Shown here in pieces: positions 1-8,300 of a DNA stretch of 34,234 nucleotides (within the stretch, counting starts at the first letter, position 1; every line of letters starts with the position of its first letter). The DNA is from Euryarchaeota archaeon UBA88 (GTDB taxonomy: Archaea > Thermoplasmatota > Poseidoniia > Poseidoniales > Poseidoniaceae), in NCBI GenBank assembly GCA_002499545.1, contig DAME01000034.1, positions 11,914 through 46,147 of the forward strand, read 5' to 3'. The position numbers and the translations under genes are program-made. Below the pieces are notes generated by a model. It did not search any database. It was not told where the DNA came from and was given only the letters and a program-made list of their open reading frames with translations.

Positions 1-89
1 GCTACCGTGGTGGCGGCGGTGGCGGTCGAGGAAATTCAGGCGGCGGTCGTGGTGGCGGAGGCTACCGTGGTGGCGGCGGTGGCGGTCGA
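1..89 (+). repeat. Two copies of a 29-base Gly/Arg-coding unit, 60-base period
   Basis: Bases 1-29 and 61-89 are identical (both run GCTACCGTGG...GGCGGTCGA). The 31 bases between them are also made of GGT/GGC/GGA/CGT codons. This is an in-frame minisatellite in the RGG tail and would expand or contract in 20-residue steps. Confidence 0.85.
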
Positions 90-260
90 AACAACAACGG
101 CCAATCCGGAGGCTCGAGCGGGGGTTCATACCGCGGAGAAGCCAGGGGCCAAGGATACAAGCCCAGCAACAAATCAAGCAAAGGGTACCAAGGTGGAAAA
201 AAACCTCAAGGTAATCGATTTGGTGGGAAAAAGAGTGGATATTCGAGAGACAGAAAGTGA
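1..260 (+). CDS. C-terminal RGG/glycine-rich tail of a truncated RNA-binding protein (perhaps a DEAD-box helicase)
   Basis: The frame starting at base 3 is open from the window edge to a TGA at 258-260 and gives 85 residues made almost wholly of Gly, Arg, Ser, Asn and Lys, with several RGG boxes followed by a basic Lys/Arg/Gly end. RGG tails bind RNA and are typical C-terminal extensions of DEAD-box RNA helicases and RRM proteins. No catalytic domain is in the window, so the parent protein cannot be named. A competing frame running to 384 gives a Val/Ala-rich protein that looks artefactual. The gene converges on the rqcH homologue, with only 3 bases between the two stop codons. Partial at its 5' end. 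Confidence 0.75.
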   Translation, partial: YRGGGGGGRGNSGGGRGGGGYRGGGGGGRNNNGQSGGSSGGSYRGEARGQGYKPSNKSSKGYQGGKKPQGNRFGGKKSGYSRDRK

Positions 261-263
261 GCA

Positions 264-2438
264 TCACTCTTCTTCACTCTTGATTGCTTTGACTGGACTG
301 AAGACGCCCACGTCTTCGATAATGTCACAAGCGCCGGGAAGTACTGAAAGTACATCGTCGGTCATCAAACCGGTGTTCTTGTAAATTCTGTTCGCAAGTT
401 GTTCTTTCTTTGTCATGCCCGGTCGGAGAACTGCATAACGGTTGCAAAGGCTGCGGATGGTGTCCGGAAGCCCTCCCATCAAAAGTGGAACTCCGTTCAC
501 AGCCACAATTCCTACAGCCAATTGAACATCGAGGTCCTTGAACCACTGACGTTGTCCTCGTACGATGAACGCCCCTTTTCCAACGAATTCTCCTGTTTGT
601 GCAGTTTTCGACACCTGTGCTGGCTTGACTGAATACACAGTTCCGTGTGCACCGCCACCTGCCCACGCACGGCTCCAACACAGGGCCAATGTGGCCGCTT
701 CCTCGAGTTTTTCGTCGGTGATTCGCTCATCGCCAAGTTTGTCGATCAAGCGAAACGCAGGGACGTCTTCAGGGATATGTGCTGGCTTGTGTTGGTCAAT
801 CGCAAATCCCTGCGCAGCACGTAAACTGCAACTCGGGGCACCGTGAAGGTCAGCGTGCAGGTAGCGGTCAGAGCCTGAGAGGTGTTTTTTGACAATGGCA
901 TCGTTGCCCTTTGCATCTCGTCCACCCACTAAGAGATGGCCACCAGAAATCATGCTCCATCGGTGATTTTCAAACCACAATCGCTTGCTGCGTTTCACCT
1001 TGTTTAACTTCCCACTGGCCTGTTGCTTTCGTTCTTTCTTCACGGCTCGTTGCAGCTGGAGAACCGTGTCTTCTAAAGCTTCAACAGCTCCCTTAGTTTT
1101 GTCTTTCTGTTTACGGGCCGCTTCGAAATGGCGTTGCGCATTCTGATGAACGGTTTCATCAAGTGAAAGTGTTGCTTGAGGCCCTTTAGGCTCCTCGTTT
1201 TCGTTCGGTAACACGGTTACAAATGTTCGCTCGGCAGCATTAAGCGAGACGATCCACGGTACCTGTTTTGAGTCCTTCTTGACTTGTTTCCAGCCTTTCT
1301 GTTCGATGGCTTGATTCATTTGGGTTAACAAACTTTCAACGTGCGTCCAATTGTTTTGGATGGTGTGGCCAAGCAGTTGCTGCTTCTCGATTTTTTTGGA
1401 AAAGCCTTCCAGAGCTTTTTCTTGCTGGTTTTTTCTTCGTTCCAATCGTTCCACATCGGTTGAATGTCCTCTACCGGGAGCAGCGATGTCCAATTTCTCA
1501 GCTTCACGACGTGCAAGTGCCATTGCATCATGCGCTCCTTTCCACGCATCAACAGCAAAGCACAGACTTGGGAATTCAACCGTTGCCATCCCGGTATGTG
1601 ACGGCAACAAGGTTGGTGTTGCTTCAGCAGCATGCTGTTCATAGAAGCGGTCCCGTAGGCCATCTGGTGCGAACTCACTGGCCTGTTGCTCAAGCGATTC
1701 AACGTCCATCTGGTCATTCTTTTTCAGCACTATGTAGCCGTTCTGGCTTGCGTCAAGGTCGTTCAGCAGCGTGTTGAGTGCTTGGTGTATCTTCGAAGCA
1801 TCGGCATTTTGAGTGTCAATGTTTGGCTCAATCCCTGCCAGTGAACAAACAGCATTGGCGTGTGTTGCACCAAGATTGACCTTGCCACCAAGCGTTGAAA
1901 CGAGGTCTCTGTCTGAATGTTCGAACATCTGCTGCAATGCTTCGACGGTGAGTTGGTAGGGGTCGACTGCTTCAGGTGGTGGCTGATAGACGATTCCCTT
2001 TTTCAAAGTCCGGCCGGCGTATGATGCGTGGGTCAATGGTTGTATTATGACGTTCTCGGCATCGGTGAGGATGATGTTTCCATCACGAAAAACTTCGACA
2101 TAGAGGTGGTATTCGCCAAACTTTGTGTCGAAATCGAAACACAGGACTCGATCAAAGCCGAGTTGATGGACGCCAGTGAATCGGGCATTCTTCAAGTGCT
2201 TGCGTAAAACCATTGCAAACGGGGGAGGCGTCATGGGCATTGGACGGTCACGGTTCGAGGTGTAGATGCGAGAACCTCGAACAAGTACGAGGTCAAATTG
2301 ATCGATTTCTTTTGGATTGATTCGCAGTACAATTTGTTCATAGTGAGGCATGTAGGCCTTTTTCACGTATGCACTGGAAAACGAACCCAGTTCACGGGCG
2401 ACTGCTCGAAGGTCAAAACTCGACATGCTCGCTTTCAT
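264..2438 (-). CDS. rqcH: RqcH / NEMF / Rqc2 family ribosome quality-control protein (NFACT)
   Basis: Predicted 724-aa NFACT protein. This family binds stalled large ribosomal subunits carrying peptidyl-tRNA and, in bacteria and yeast, recruits tRNA to extend the stalled chain. Visible domains are an N-terminal NFACT-N domain (about residues 5-170), a helix-hairpin-helix region, a long charged coiled coil (about 330-470), and a C-terminal NFACT-R domain with the family signature ADLHGAPS. Asp9 and the Asp96-Arg97 pair match the D9, D98 and R99 residues of yeast Rqc2 needed for tailing. The ATG at 2438 is preferred over the TTG at 2453 because GGAGGG (2446-2451) lies 7 bases upstream, and this start also restores D9 numbering. 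It is the last gene of a probable three-gene operon, 45 bases after the MDR gene. Confidence 0.9.
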   Translation of the reverse strand: MKASMSSFDLRAVARELGSFSSAYVKKAYMPHYEQIVLRINPKEIDQFDLVLVRGSRIYTSNRDRPMPMTPPPFAMVLRKHLKNARFTGVHQLGFDRVLCFDFDTKFGEYHLYVEVFRDGNIILTDAENVIIQPLTHASYAGRTLKKGIVYQPPPEAVDPYQLTVEALQQMFEHSDRDLVSTLGGKVNLGATHANAVCSLAGIEPNIDTQNADASKIHQALNTLLNDLDASQNGYIVLKKNDQMDVESLEQQASEFAPDGLRDRFYEQHAAEATPTLLPSHTGMATVEFPSLCFAVDAWKGAHDAMALARREAEKLDIAAPGRGHSTDVERLERRKNQQEKALEGFSKKIEKQQLLGHTIQNNWTHVESLLTQMNQAIEQKGWKQVKKDSKQVPWIVSLNAAERTFVTVLPNENEEPKGPQATLSLDETVHQNAQRHFEAARKQKDKTKGAVEALEDTVLQLQRAVKKERKQQASGKLNKVKRSKRLWFENHRWSMISGGHLLVGGRDAKGNDAIVKKHLSGSDRYLHADLHGAPSCSLRAAQGFAIDQHKPAHIPEDVPAFRLIDKLGDERITDEKLEEAATLALCWSRAWAGGGAHGTVYSVKPAQVSKTAQTGEFVGKGAFIVRGQRQWFKDLDVQLAVGIVAVNGVPLLMGGLPDTIRSLCNRYAVLRPGMTKKEQLANRIYKNTGLMTDDVLSVLPGACDIIEDVGVFSPVKAIKSEEE

Positions 2439-2445
2439 AGGTTCG

Positions 2446-2451
2446 CCCTCC
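2446..2451 (-). promoter_or_regulatory. Shine-Dalgarno of rqcH
   Basis: GGAGGG on the minus strand, 7 bases before the ATG at 2438. It decides between the upstream TTG (2453) and this ATG. Confidence 0.6.
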
Positions 2452-2483
2452 AAACCGGACCATTGGTTGACGCCTCTTGAATC

Positions 2484-3503
2484 CTACTTGAACCGAAGCA
2501 GCACCTTTCCGGTATTTTTCCCATCATGGATGTACTGGTGCGCATCAGCAATGTCTTCGGCATCAAAGACCGAATCGATAATCGGCGCTAATGTCCCACT
2601 CTTGATGCCTTTCAGTATGCTGTTGAGTTGTTCAACCATCACCTCTTGATTTTTCCATGTACCCATGTGAACTCCAAACACACCTCGGTTACGAGACATT
2701 AGGCGCAGGGGGTCGAAGCGAGGAGTTTTCCGCCATGCGAGGAAACTTTTCAGCCATGAACGTTTTGAATGCGGCGCAACTGCCGACATTCCAAACGTGT
2801 AGAGTCGTCCACCCTCTTTGAGCACAGAAAGGGAGCGTGTGAGATGCTCTCCACCGATTGGGTCAAGAATATGGTCCACGCCTTGTCCATCGGTTTCATT
2901 TTTGATAATCTGCACAAAATCTTCTGAATGTCGGTCGATTGCACGCCCGCCAAGTTTTTCGATAACAGCGTGTTTCGCACCCGAGGAAGTGGCCCACACT
3001 TTGGTCACGCCTGCAAGTTGGCACAATTGTAGTGCCGCCGTTCCAACGCCTCCAGCCCCACCGTGAATGAGCACAGAATCATCCTTGTTCATGTGGCCAA
3101 GGTAGTGTAACATGTGATGGGCGGTTAGGTAGGTCACTGGAATTGACGCCGCAACATCCAATGGGACCTCGTCTGGAAGGACCATTACCCTCTCGTGGTT
3201 GGATACAACATGGCTTGCTTGTCCACCATTGGACATCGCAGCAACGACCCGTTGACCAACTTTCATATTCGATACATCTGCACCAACAGCATCGATTGTC
3301 CCACTGATCTCGTAACCCGGTGTGAACGGATAGGGTGGCTTTGGATTGTAGAATCCAAGGCGCATCAAGAGGTCGGCGAAATTAATTCCCGCATACTCGA
3401 CCTTGATTCGAACCTCATCCGCATTTGGTACGGGCATTTCCATTTCGACCAATTTCATGACCGAGGGTGAACCGGCACGGGTGATGATGATGCGGCGAGG
3501 CAT
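2484..3503 (-). CDS. Zinc-free MDR-family oxidoreductase (NADPH:quinone reductase / VAT1-like)
   Basis: Predicted 339-aa medium-chain dehydrogenase/reductase. The N-terminal GroES-like domain contains the quinone-oxidoreductase motif YAGINFADLLMR and the PFTPGYEISG stretch. The C-terminal Rossmann domain has the dinucleotide motif GGAGGVGTAALQ. The catalytic-zinc Cys and the structural-zinc Cys cluster of alcohol dehydrogenases are absent, so this is the zinc-independent QOR/VAT1/enoyl-reductase branch, which probably uses NADPH on a quinone or an alpha,beta-unsaturated carbonyl. The exact substrate cannot be read from sequence. It lies between the Nudix-MBL gene (35 bases) and rqcH (45 bases) on one strand, so co-transcription is likely without implying shared function. 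Confidence 0.85.
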   Translation of the reverse strand: MPRRIIITRAGSPSVMKLVEMEMPVPNADEVRIKVEYAGINFADLLMRLGFYNPKPPYPFTPGYEISGTIDAVGADVSNMKVGQRVVAAMSNGGQASHVVSNHERVMVLPDEVPLDVAASIPVTYLTAHHMLHYLGHMNKDDSVLIHGGAGGVGTAALQLCQLAGVTKVWATSSGAKHAVIEKLGGRAIDRHSEDFVQIIKNETDGQGVDHILDPIGGEHLTRSLSVLKEGGRLYTFGMSAVAPHSKRSWLKSFLAWRKTPRFDPLRLMSRNRGVFGVHMGTWKNQEVMVEQLNSILKGIKSGTLAPIIDSVFDAEDIADAHQYIHDGKNTGKVLLRFK

Positions 3504-3538
3504 AGCCGTTCCAATCGATAGTTGGCTTCAAGTGTTCT

Positions 3539-5044
3539 CTATGAAACAGTCCAGCAGTCGAGTTGTTGCTTCAAAGTTCCAGCTCGCTCGTGGGACATCA
3601 AATGCGAGAGGGTTTGATCCATTGCCAAGCCAGGATGAGCATTTGGAGTATCAGCATAGGCGATTTCGGTAATATCTGCGAGTGATTGCTTTCCAGATTG
3701 AACGGCGTCAAATACGGCTTGGTGCCGCGAAGAGCGGTGGTTGATGTAGTGGTCGAATACTTTACTCGGTAGTGCGATAACGGGGCCGTGACTTGGAAAC
3801 AGGAGGTGGGCATTGAGTGCCTTGAGACGCTGCAATTGTTCAATGTAGACGTTCATGTCGCCGGTATGTGGCGGAATCAAAATGGTTCCAATCCCAGCAA
3901 CCATGTCTCCTGCAATAATGCCAGCTTCACCAAACAAGCAGACATGTCCCGGATGATGGCCGGGGGTAATCAGCACCTGCCAGTCTTGATTGCCGAGTTG
4001 GAGAACTTCTCCGTCTTCGAGAATGCGGTCACATGGGACGCTCTTTGCCGTGTATTCACTCGCCCAAATAGGGACATCAAACGCTTCGCGAAGCAGACCG
4101 ATATCGCCAACATGATCAGGATGTGAATGGGTGAATATCATTGCGATAAGCGAGCCTTTGTGACGGTCAACGGCGTTAGCAAGTTCTTCCATATCTTCGC
4201 GCAGGTGCGCCGCAGGATCGACCAACACGAAGTCGCCTTCAGGGTCGCCAACCATGTAGCAATTGGTATGATCGGCAGGTGGAATGGTGGCGGTCTTGAT
4301 TGGAATAACTTCGACGCCGTGGGCGAAAAGAATCGAACGGCGACCGGGTTGGCGTTCACTGATGTCTTCGGCAGCAGCATTCATGTCGCGCTGCTTTCGA
4401 ATCAAGGTCCGCTCGATTTCCATCAACAGCGTTACAACCGGAGGTGCAACTTTCATCTCATACTTTGACCATCGGTGCAAAATCTCTTGAGGTGTGGCCC
4501 AAAGAACCTCCGTGAATTCAGTTTGAGGTTCCAAATCGATGTCTGGAACCGTGTGCGCATCTCCGGCATGGAGGTGGAGGAAGGCGTTATCGAATTGAAT
4601 CGGACCAAAAGGAGGTGTAATTCGATGGCTGAGAACCCGTATTGCTGTTCGTTCGATGGGGAACGTGTCTTTGATGGCAAGCGGAAGGTAGCGCTTTTTA
4701 TCCGCCACGATTTCGTTTCGAGCTGCAACGGGAATCGCTACAAGACCATTTTTTGAAGGACTTAGCCCCAGTTCTTCAGACATTTCTCTCAAGATACAGG
4801 CGACAGCTACCGCTTCAGGTCCTTCGAGTTGAGGAAGTTCCTCTACCGCTGCAGTATCGACACGAGACAAGCCACCGCCTGGAAACGCCCAGTATCCAGG
4901 GAAAGCAGCCATTGTTTCTGAACGAAGGCCGAGCAACACTTCAACGCCGTTTACTCCATCACGGGTCATGGTCATGGTTGCTGTAGGTCGCGGGGGTTTT
5001 CGCTCAACAGCCGCGAGTTTCACACCATCCGGCAGTTCACTCAT
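3539..5044 (-). CDS. Nudix hydrolase fused to metallo-beta-lactamase-fold hydrolase (LACTB2-like)
   Basis: Predicted 501-aa two-domain protein. Residues about 18-215 are a Nudix domain with AFPGGGL at 53-59 and REMSEELG at 86-93; the two halves of the Nudix box are split by an extra 14 or so residues, as in the NUDT19-type interrupted boxes. Residues about 240-495 are an MBL fold with the HSHPDH metal motif (His306, His308, Asp310, His311), GHHPGH (around 362-367), Asp380 and a terminal SHGP His419, a complete dinuclear zinc site of the glyoxalase II/LACTB2 type. LACTB2 proteins are reported as endoribonucleases, while Nudix enzymes cleave nucleoside diphosphate-X or CoA diphosphates. A joint substrate is unknown. 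It is the first gene of the minus-strand operon. Confidence 0.88.
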   Translation of the reverse strand: MSELPDGVKLAAVERKPPRPTATMTMTRDGVNGVEVLLGLRSETMAAFPGYWAFPGGGLSRVDTAAVEELPQLEGPEAVAVACILREMSEELGLSPSKNGLVAIPVAARNEIVADKKRYLPLAIKDTFPIERTAIRVLSHRITPPFGPIQFDNAFLHLHAGDAHTVPDIDLEPQTEFTEVLWATPQEILHRWSKYEMKVAPPVVTLLMEIERTLIRKQRDMNAAAEDISERQPGRRSILFAHGVEVIPIKTATIPPADHTNCYMVGDPEGDFVLVDPAAHLREDMEELANAVDRHKGSLIAMIFTHSHPDHVGDIGLLREAFDVPIWASEYTAKSVPCDRILEDGEVLQLGNQDWQVLITPGHHPGHVCLFGEAGIIAGDMVAGIGTILIPPHTGDMNVYIEQLQRLKALNAHLLFPSHGPVIALPSKVFDHYINHRSSRHQAVFDAVQSGKQSLADITEIAYADTPNAHPGLAMDQTLSHLMSHERAGTLKQQLDCWTVS

Positions 5045-5135
5045 GTTTTTCGCTGTTCATGGTGGCTTTCAAGTCTTTGTTTGCAAACGGTAAGCAGCCG
5101 TGAATATCTTGTAGGTCCCCGCACTGGGTGTGTGC

Positions 5136-5324
5136 ATGGCTGCACAATCAGTGGAGGAAGAACTGCAAGAACTTGCTGCTCTTGTGCGAGAGGCTGAGAG
5201 CCTCGGAATCGACATTTGGCCACCAGACAAGCCTGACCGACCGTGGGGTCGATGGGCGCTCGGTTCCTTCATGATCGTGCTCATGCTCAGTGCTGTGTCC
5301 AAGGTACTGTTCCGCTTCGTGTGA
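5136..5324 (+). CDS. Small single-pass membrane protein, unknown function
   Basis: Predicted 62 residues: a charged amphipathic N-terminal helix (EEELQELAALVREAE), a Pro/Asp/Trp-rich linker, then a hydrophobic segment at about 42-58 and a short Lys/Arg end. This suggests a tail-anchored protein with a cytoplasmic head. The ATG at 5136 is preferred to the GTG at 5130. A TATA-like GTGAATATC lies about 30 bases upstream, consistent with a very short leader. It is divergent from the Nudix-MBL gene and convergent with the large EF-hand gene. No family recognised; a coding-likelihood test or homologues would confirm it. Confidence 0.55.
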   Translation: MAAQSVEEELQELAALVREAESLGIDIWPPDKPDRPWGRWALGSFMIVLMLSAVSKVLFRFV

Positions 5325-5380
5325 CAGTGCTCTCACTTCAGCAAAGCCCAACGGCCACGCTGTTTGGAACTCAAACGGTT

Positions 5381-8300
5381 TCAGTCTCTGCGGCCAGCAA
5401 GCATTGCAGCACCGAGCATTGCAAGAACGCCCAGTCCAGCAGTGAATCCTGGTAGGAGTCCTTCGCTGTCTTGAGTTGTAATGTCTGAGAGGTCGATGCT
5501 TCCGTCACCGGTCGCAATCACCGTCAAGTTTCCACTTTCAGAATGGTATCCGTCAGTCCAAGCAACTCCAAAGGTGACGTTTCCGCCAGTTCCCGCTGGT
5601 AGTTTGAATGAGACGTATCCCATTGCGTGTCCAATGCTTGTGTTGGAACTGTTTCCAAGTGGGCTGGTGATGTCAACGGTCATTTCGCCGCCTTCAGGGT
5701 CCCAGCAGGAGACAAAGATGTCGTACGATGCATTGTCAGCAAGGGTCATCATATAGTCGCCGCTAACTGGAGCTTCTTCCATCCACTGGTCTTCCATCAT
5801 TGAGCCGTTTGCAAAGGTAACTGCGTAGTACCAGTCACAGATAGGGAGCATGTTCATCTCTTCATCTTCCCATGTCCAATCATCTTCCTGAGTCGGAATC
5901 GTGCCGTTTTCAGCCTTTTTGAGCGTGAACGTCACAGTACCCGGTTCAGAGCAGTCATCGTTGATGTTGTACCACATGTTGTTGGTCTCATCATAGACGA
6001 ATTCGAGGGAACTTGCACTGTCTGAAACGGTGCTGATATCCCAAGTTTCGGAGTTGTGAATCCACACACCGGACTCTTCGTTACAATCAGTCATGGTGTC
6101 ATTTGAGTCTTCGTCATCGTGAGTTTCTGGGGTGACCTTGAAAGTGCGCGTTGTTGCAGTTTCGTACGGAGTGGTCGGGAATTCCAGAACGGTACCGATT
6201 CGCAAGAATACAACATCTTCACCTTCGAGTAATCCATCAATTTCAACCCAGAAATCAACAGCAGTACCGTTTTGGCCATCAAGGGTCAAACCGTTTGCCA
6301 CATCTTGTGGATTGAAGGATAGAGCGTACAATCCCATGAGCATCTCAACTTCAGATTCGTTCAAAATTGCGTCATTGTTGCCGTACATTTCGTCGGCTGT
6401 CATGACCAAGCGAGCAATTTCTTCTGGGTTGTCAATGACCGAGAGTTCAACGATCACCAGTTGCATGGTTTCGTCGTTCCACTGTTCAAACCAAACATCA
6501 GTGTCGTAGAATTCAATTCCTTCCTCTTCATCTGCATCGTGCTCATCGTGGTGGTCCTCGTCCGTGTCAGGTAGGTGGCAGTGGTCAGGGTAGACGTTGT
6601 TGTTTTCGTCAACTTCGTTGGTGTGGAATTCTCCACCGGCGGCAAGACATTCCTCTTCATTGAGGCCAACGACCATGTCACTGTTTCCATCATCCATATC
6701 TCCTTCATCTCCATCATCAGAATCCATAAAGAACATGATTTGCATGAATTCTTCCATATCGAGTAGTTGGTTACCGTCAGAGTCAGCCATCATGAATGCA
6801 ATGGTAAAGTATTCTTCTTCAACAGCGGATAGGTTTTCACCATCTTCAGTTAGCATTGCCATCATTTCTGACATTGAGATGCTTCCATCTCCGTCAGTAT
6901 CAGCTTGCATCATCATCACTTCCATGAGTTGCTCTTCTGTCGGTTCATAGTCCGAATCGTCGTTCATTTCATCCATGAAGCCAATCAGTTCAAACATGTC
7001 AAGTTCCATGTCGTCATTGTAGTCGTAGTAGTCAAAGACCCACCCATATATCACGAGTTCTTCATCGGATAGTTCCTCACCCATGCCCATTATTGCCATG
7101 ACCTCTGTCATACTCAGTGTGCCACTGCCATCCGTGTCAGCCATTAGAATCATCAGTTCGATTCCAGTACCAACATCAAAGCAGAATTCGCCATCACTCG
7201 GTGCGGTGTCGCCAGGGTAAAGTTCAATCACGTCCCCATCAGCGTCTTCAAATTCTCCTTGATCCATGACTGTTTCTCCTTCCATGATATCGTAGCACTT
7301 CTCTGTGTCGAGCTCTTGCATGTGGTAGAATAATTCAGCGAATTCAAATTCATCGAGAAGTTCGTTTCCATCTTCATCGTGAATGTTGAACACGTTTGTG
7401 TAAACTGTGGTCCATTGAGTTGCTTCTTCTTGGCTCATCTCTTCATCAATGAACATGGAGAGCATCTCGCTGAGGGAAACATGACCGTCTTGGTTAACGT
7501 CAAGCATCATCATCAGTACATCAATATCGTTGGAGTCATCACTGTCGTCGTCATCGTCTTCAAATGCAGACATGAAGTTCATGAATTCATCTAGGTCAAG
7601 CTCACTGTCGTTGTTTAAATCAGAGCTCAAGAAGAGCATCTGCATCATCATCAATGTTTCATTGCTTGGGGCCTCGTCGGAACTGCTTACCATGAAGTCG
7701 AGGTATTCGCTCCATGAAACGTTTCCACTCGCATCGGTGTCAAACATCATGAACATGAATTCGAAGTCAGTATCATCGTCGTTATCTTCTTCACCGTCAC
7801 CGTCGAGAAGTTCCATGAAATACATGAATTCATCTAAGTTGAGTTCGCTATCGTTGTTTGAATCAGAACTCATAAACAGAGATTGGAACAGTGCAATCGT
7901 TTGGTTATCAGGTCCTTCAGAATCGTTGTCTCCACCGATGTTAAGCATGTCCATGAATTCATCAAAGGACACGTTTCCACTTTCGTCAGCATCGTACATA
8001 CCGAATATCATTTCATCTTGGTCCATCATTTCGCCGAGCATCGTTGAGTACATGGCAATCATGTATCCCTCTTCGTCATAGAATGTAATCATGACAGAGT
8101 AGTACATTCCGTCTTCAGCGCAGCAATCTGAACTTGTCCAATCATAAAATTCTCCGTCTTCGGATCCATTGTATGTTTCATTGACCAGTTCAACTCCGTT
8201 TTGGTCAAATACTTGAATCCAAACATAGTCGATTTCTTCGAAGTCATCGTGGATCTCAATCAGCAACATACCGTCTTCGAGATAAGCATCAGCGCCAGTA

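Noticed and set aside
7..384. Val/Ala-rich 125-residue frame at the left edge
   Set aside because: It is the shifted reading of the GGT/GGC repeat; the RGG frame ending at 260 is the coherent protein.
7530..8081. Plus-strand Ser-rich frame inside the EF-hand gene
   Set aside because: Antisense shadow of Asp/Glu/Met codons; no start context or domain.
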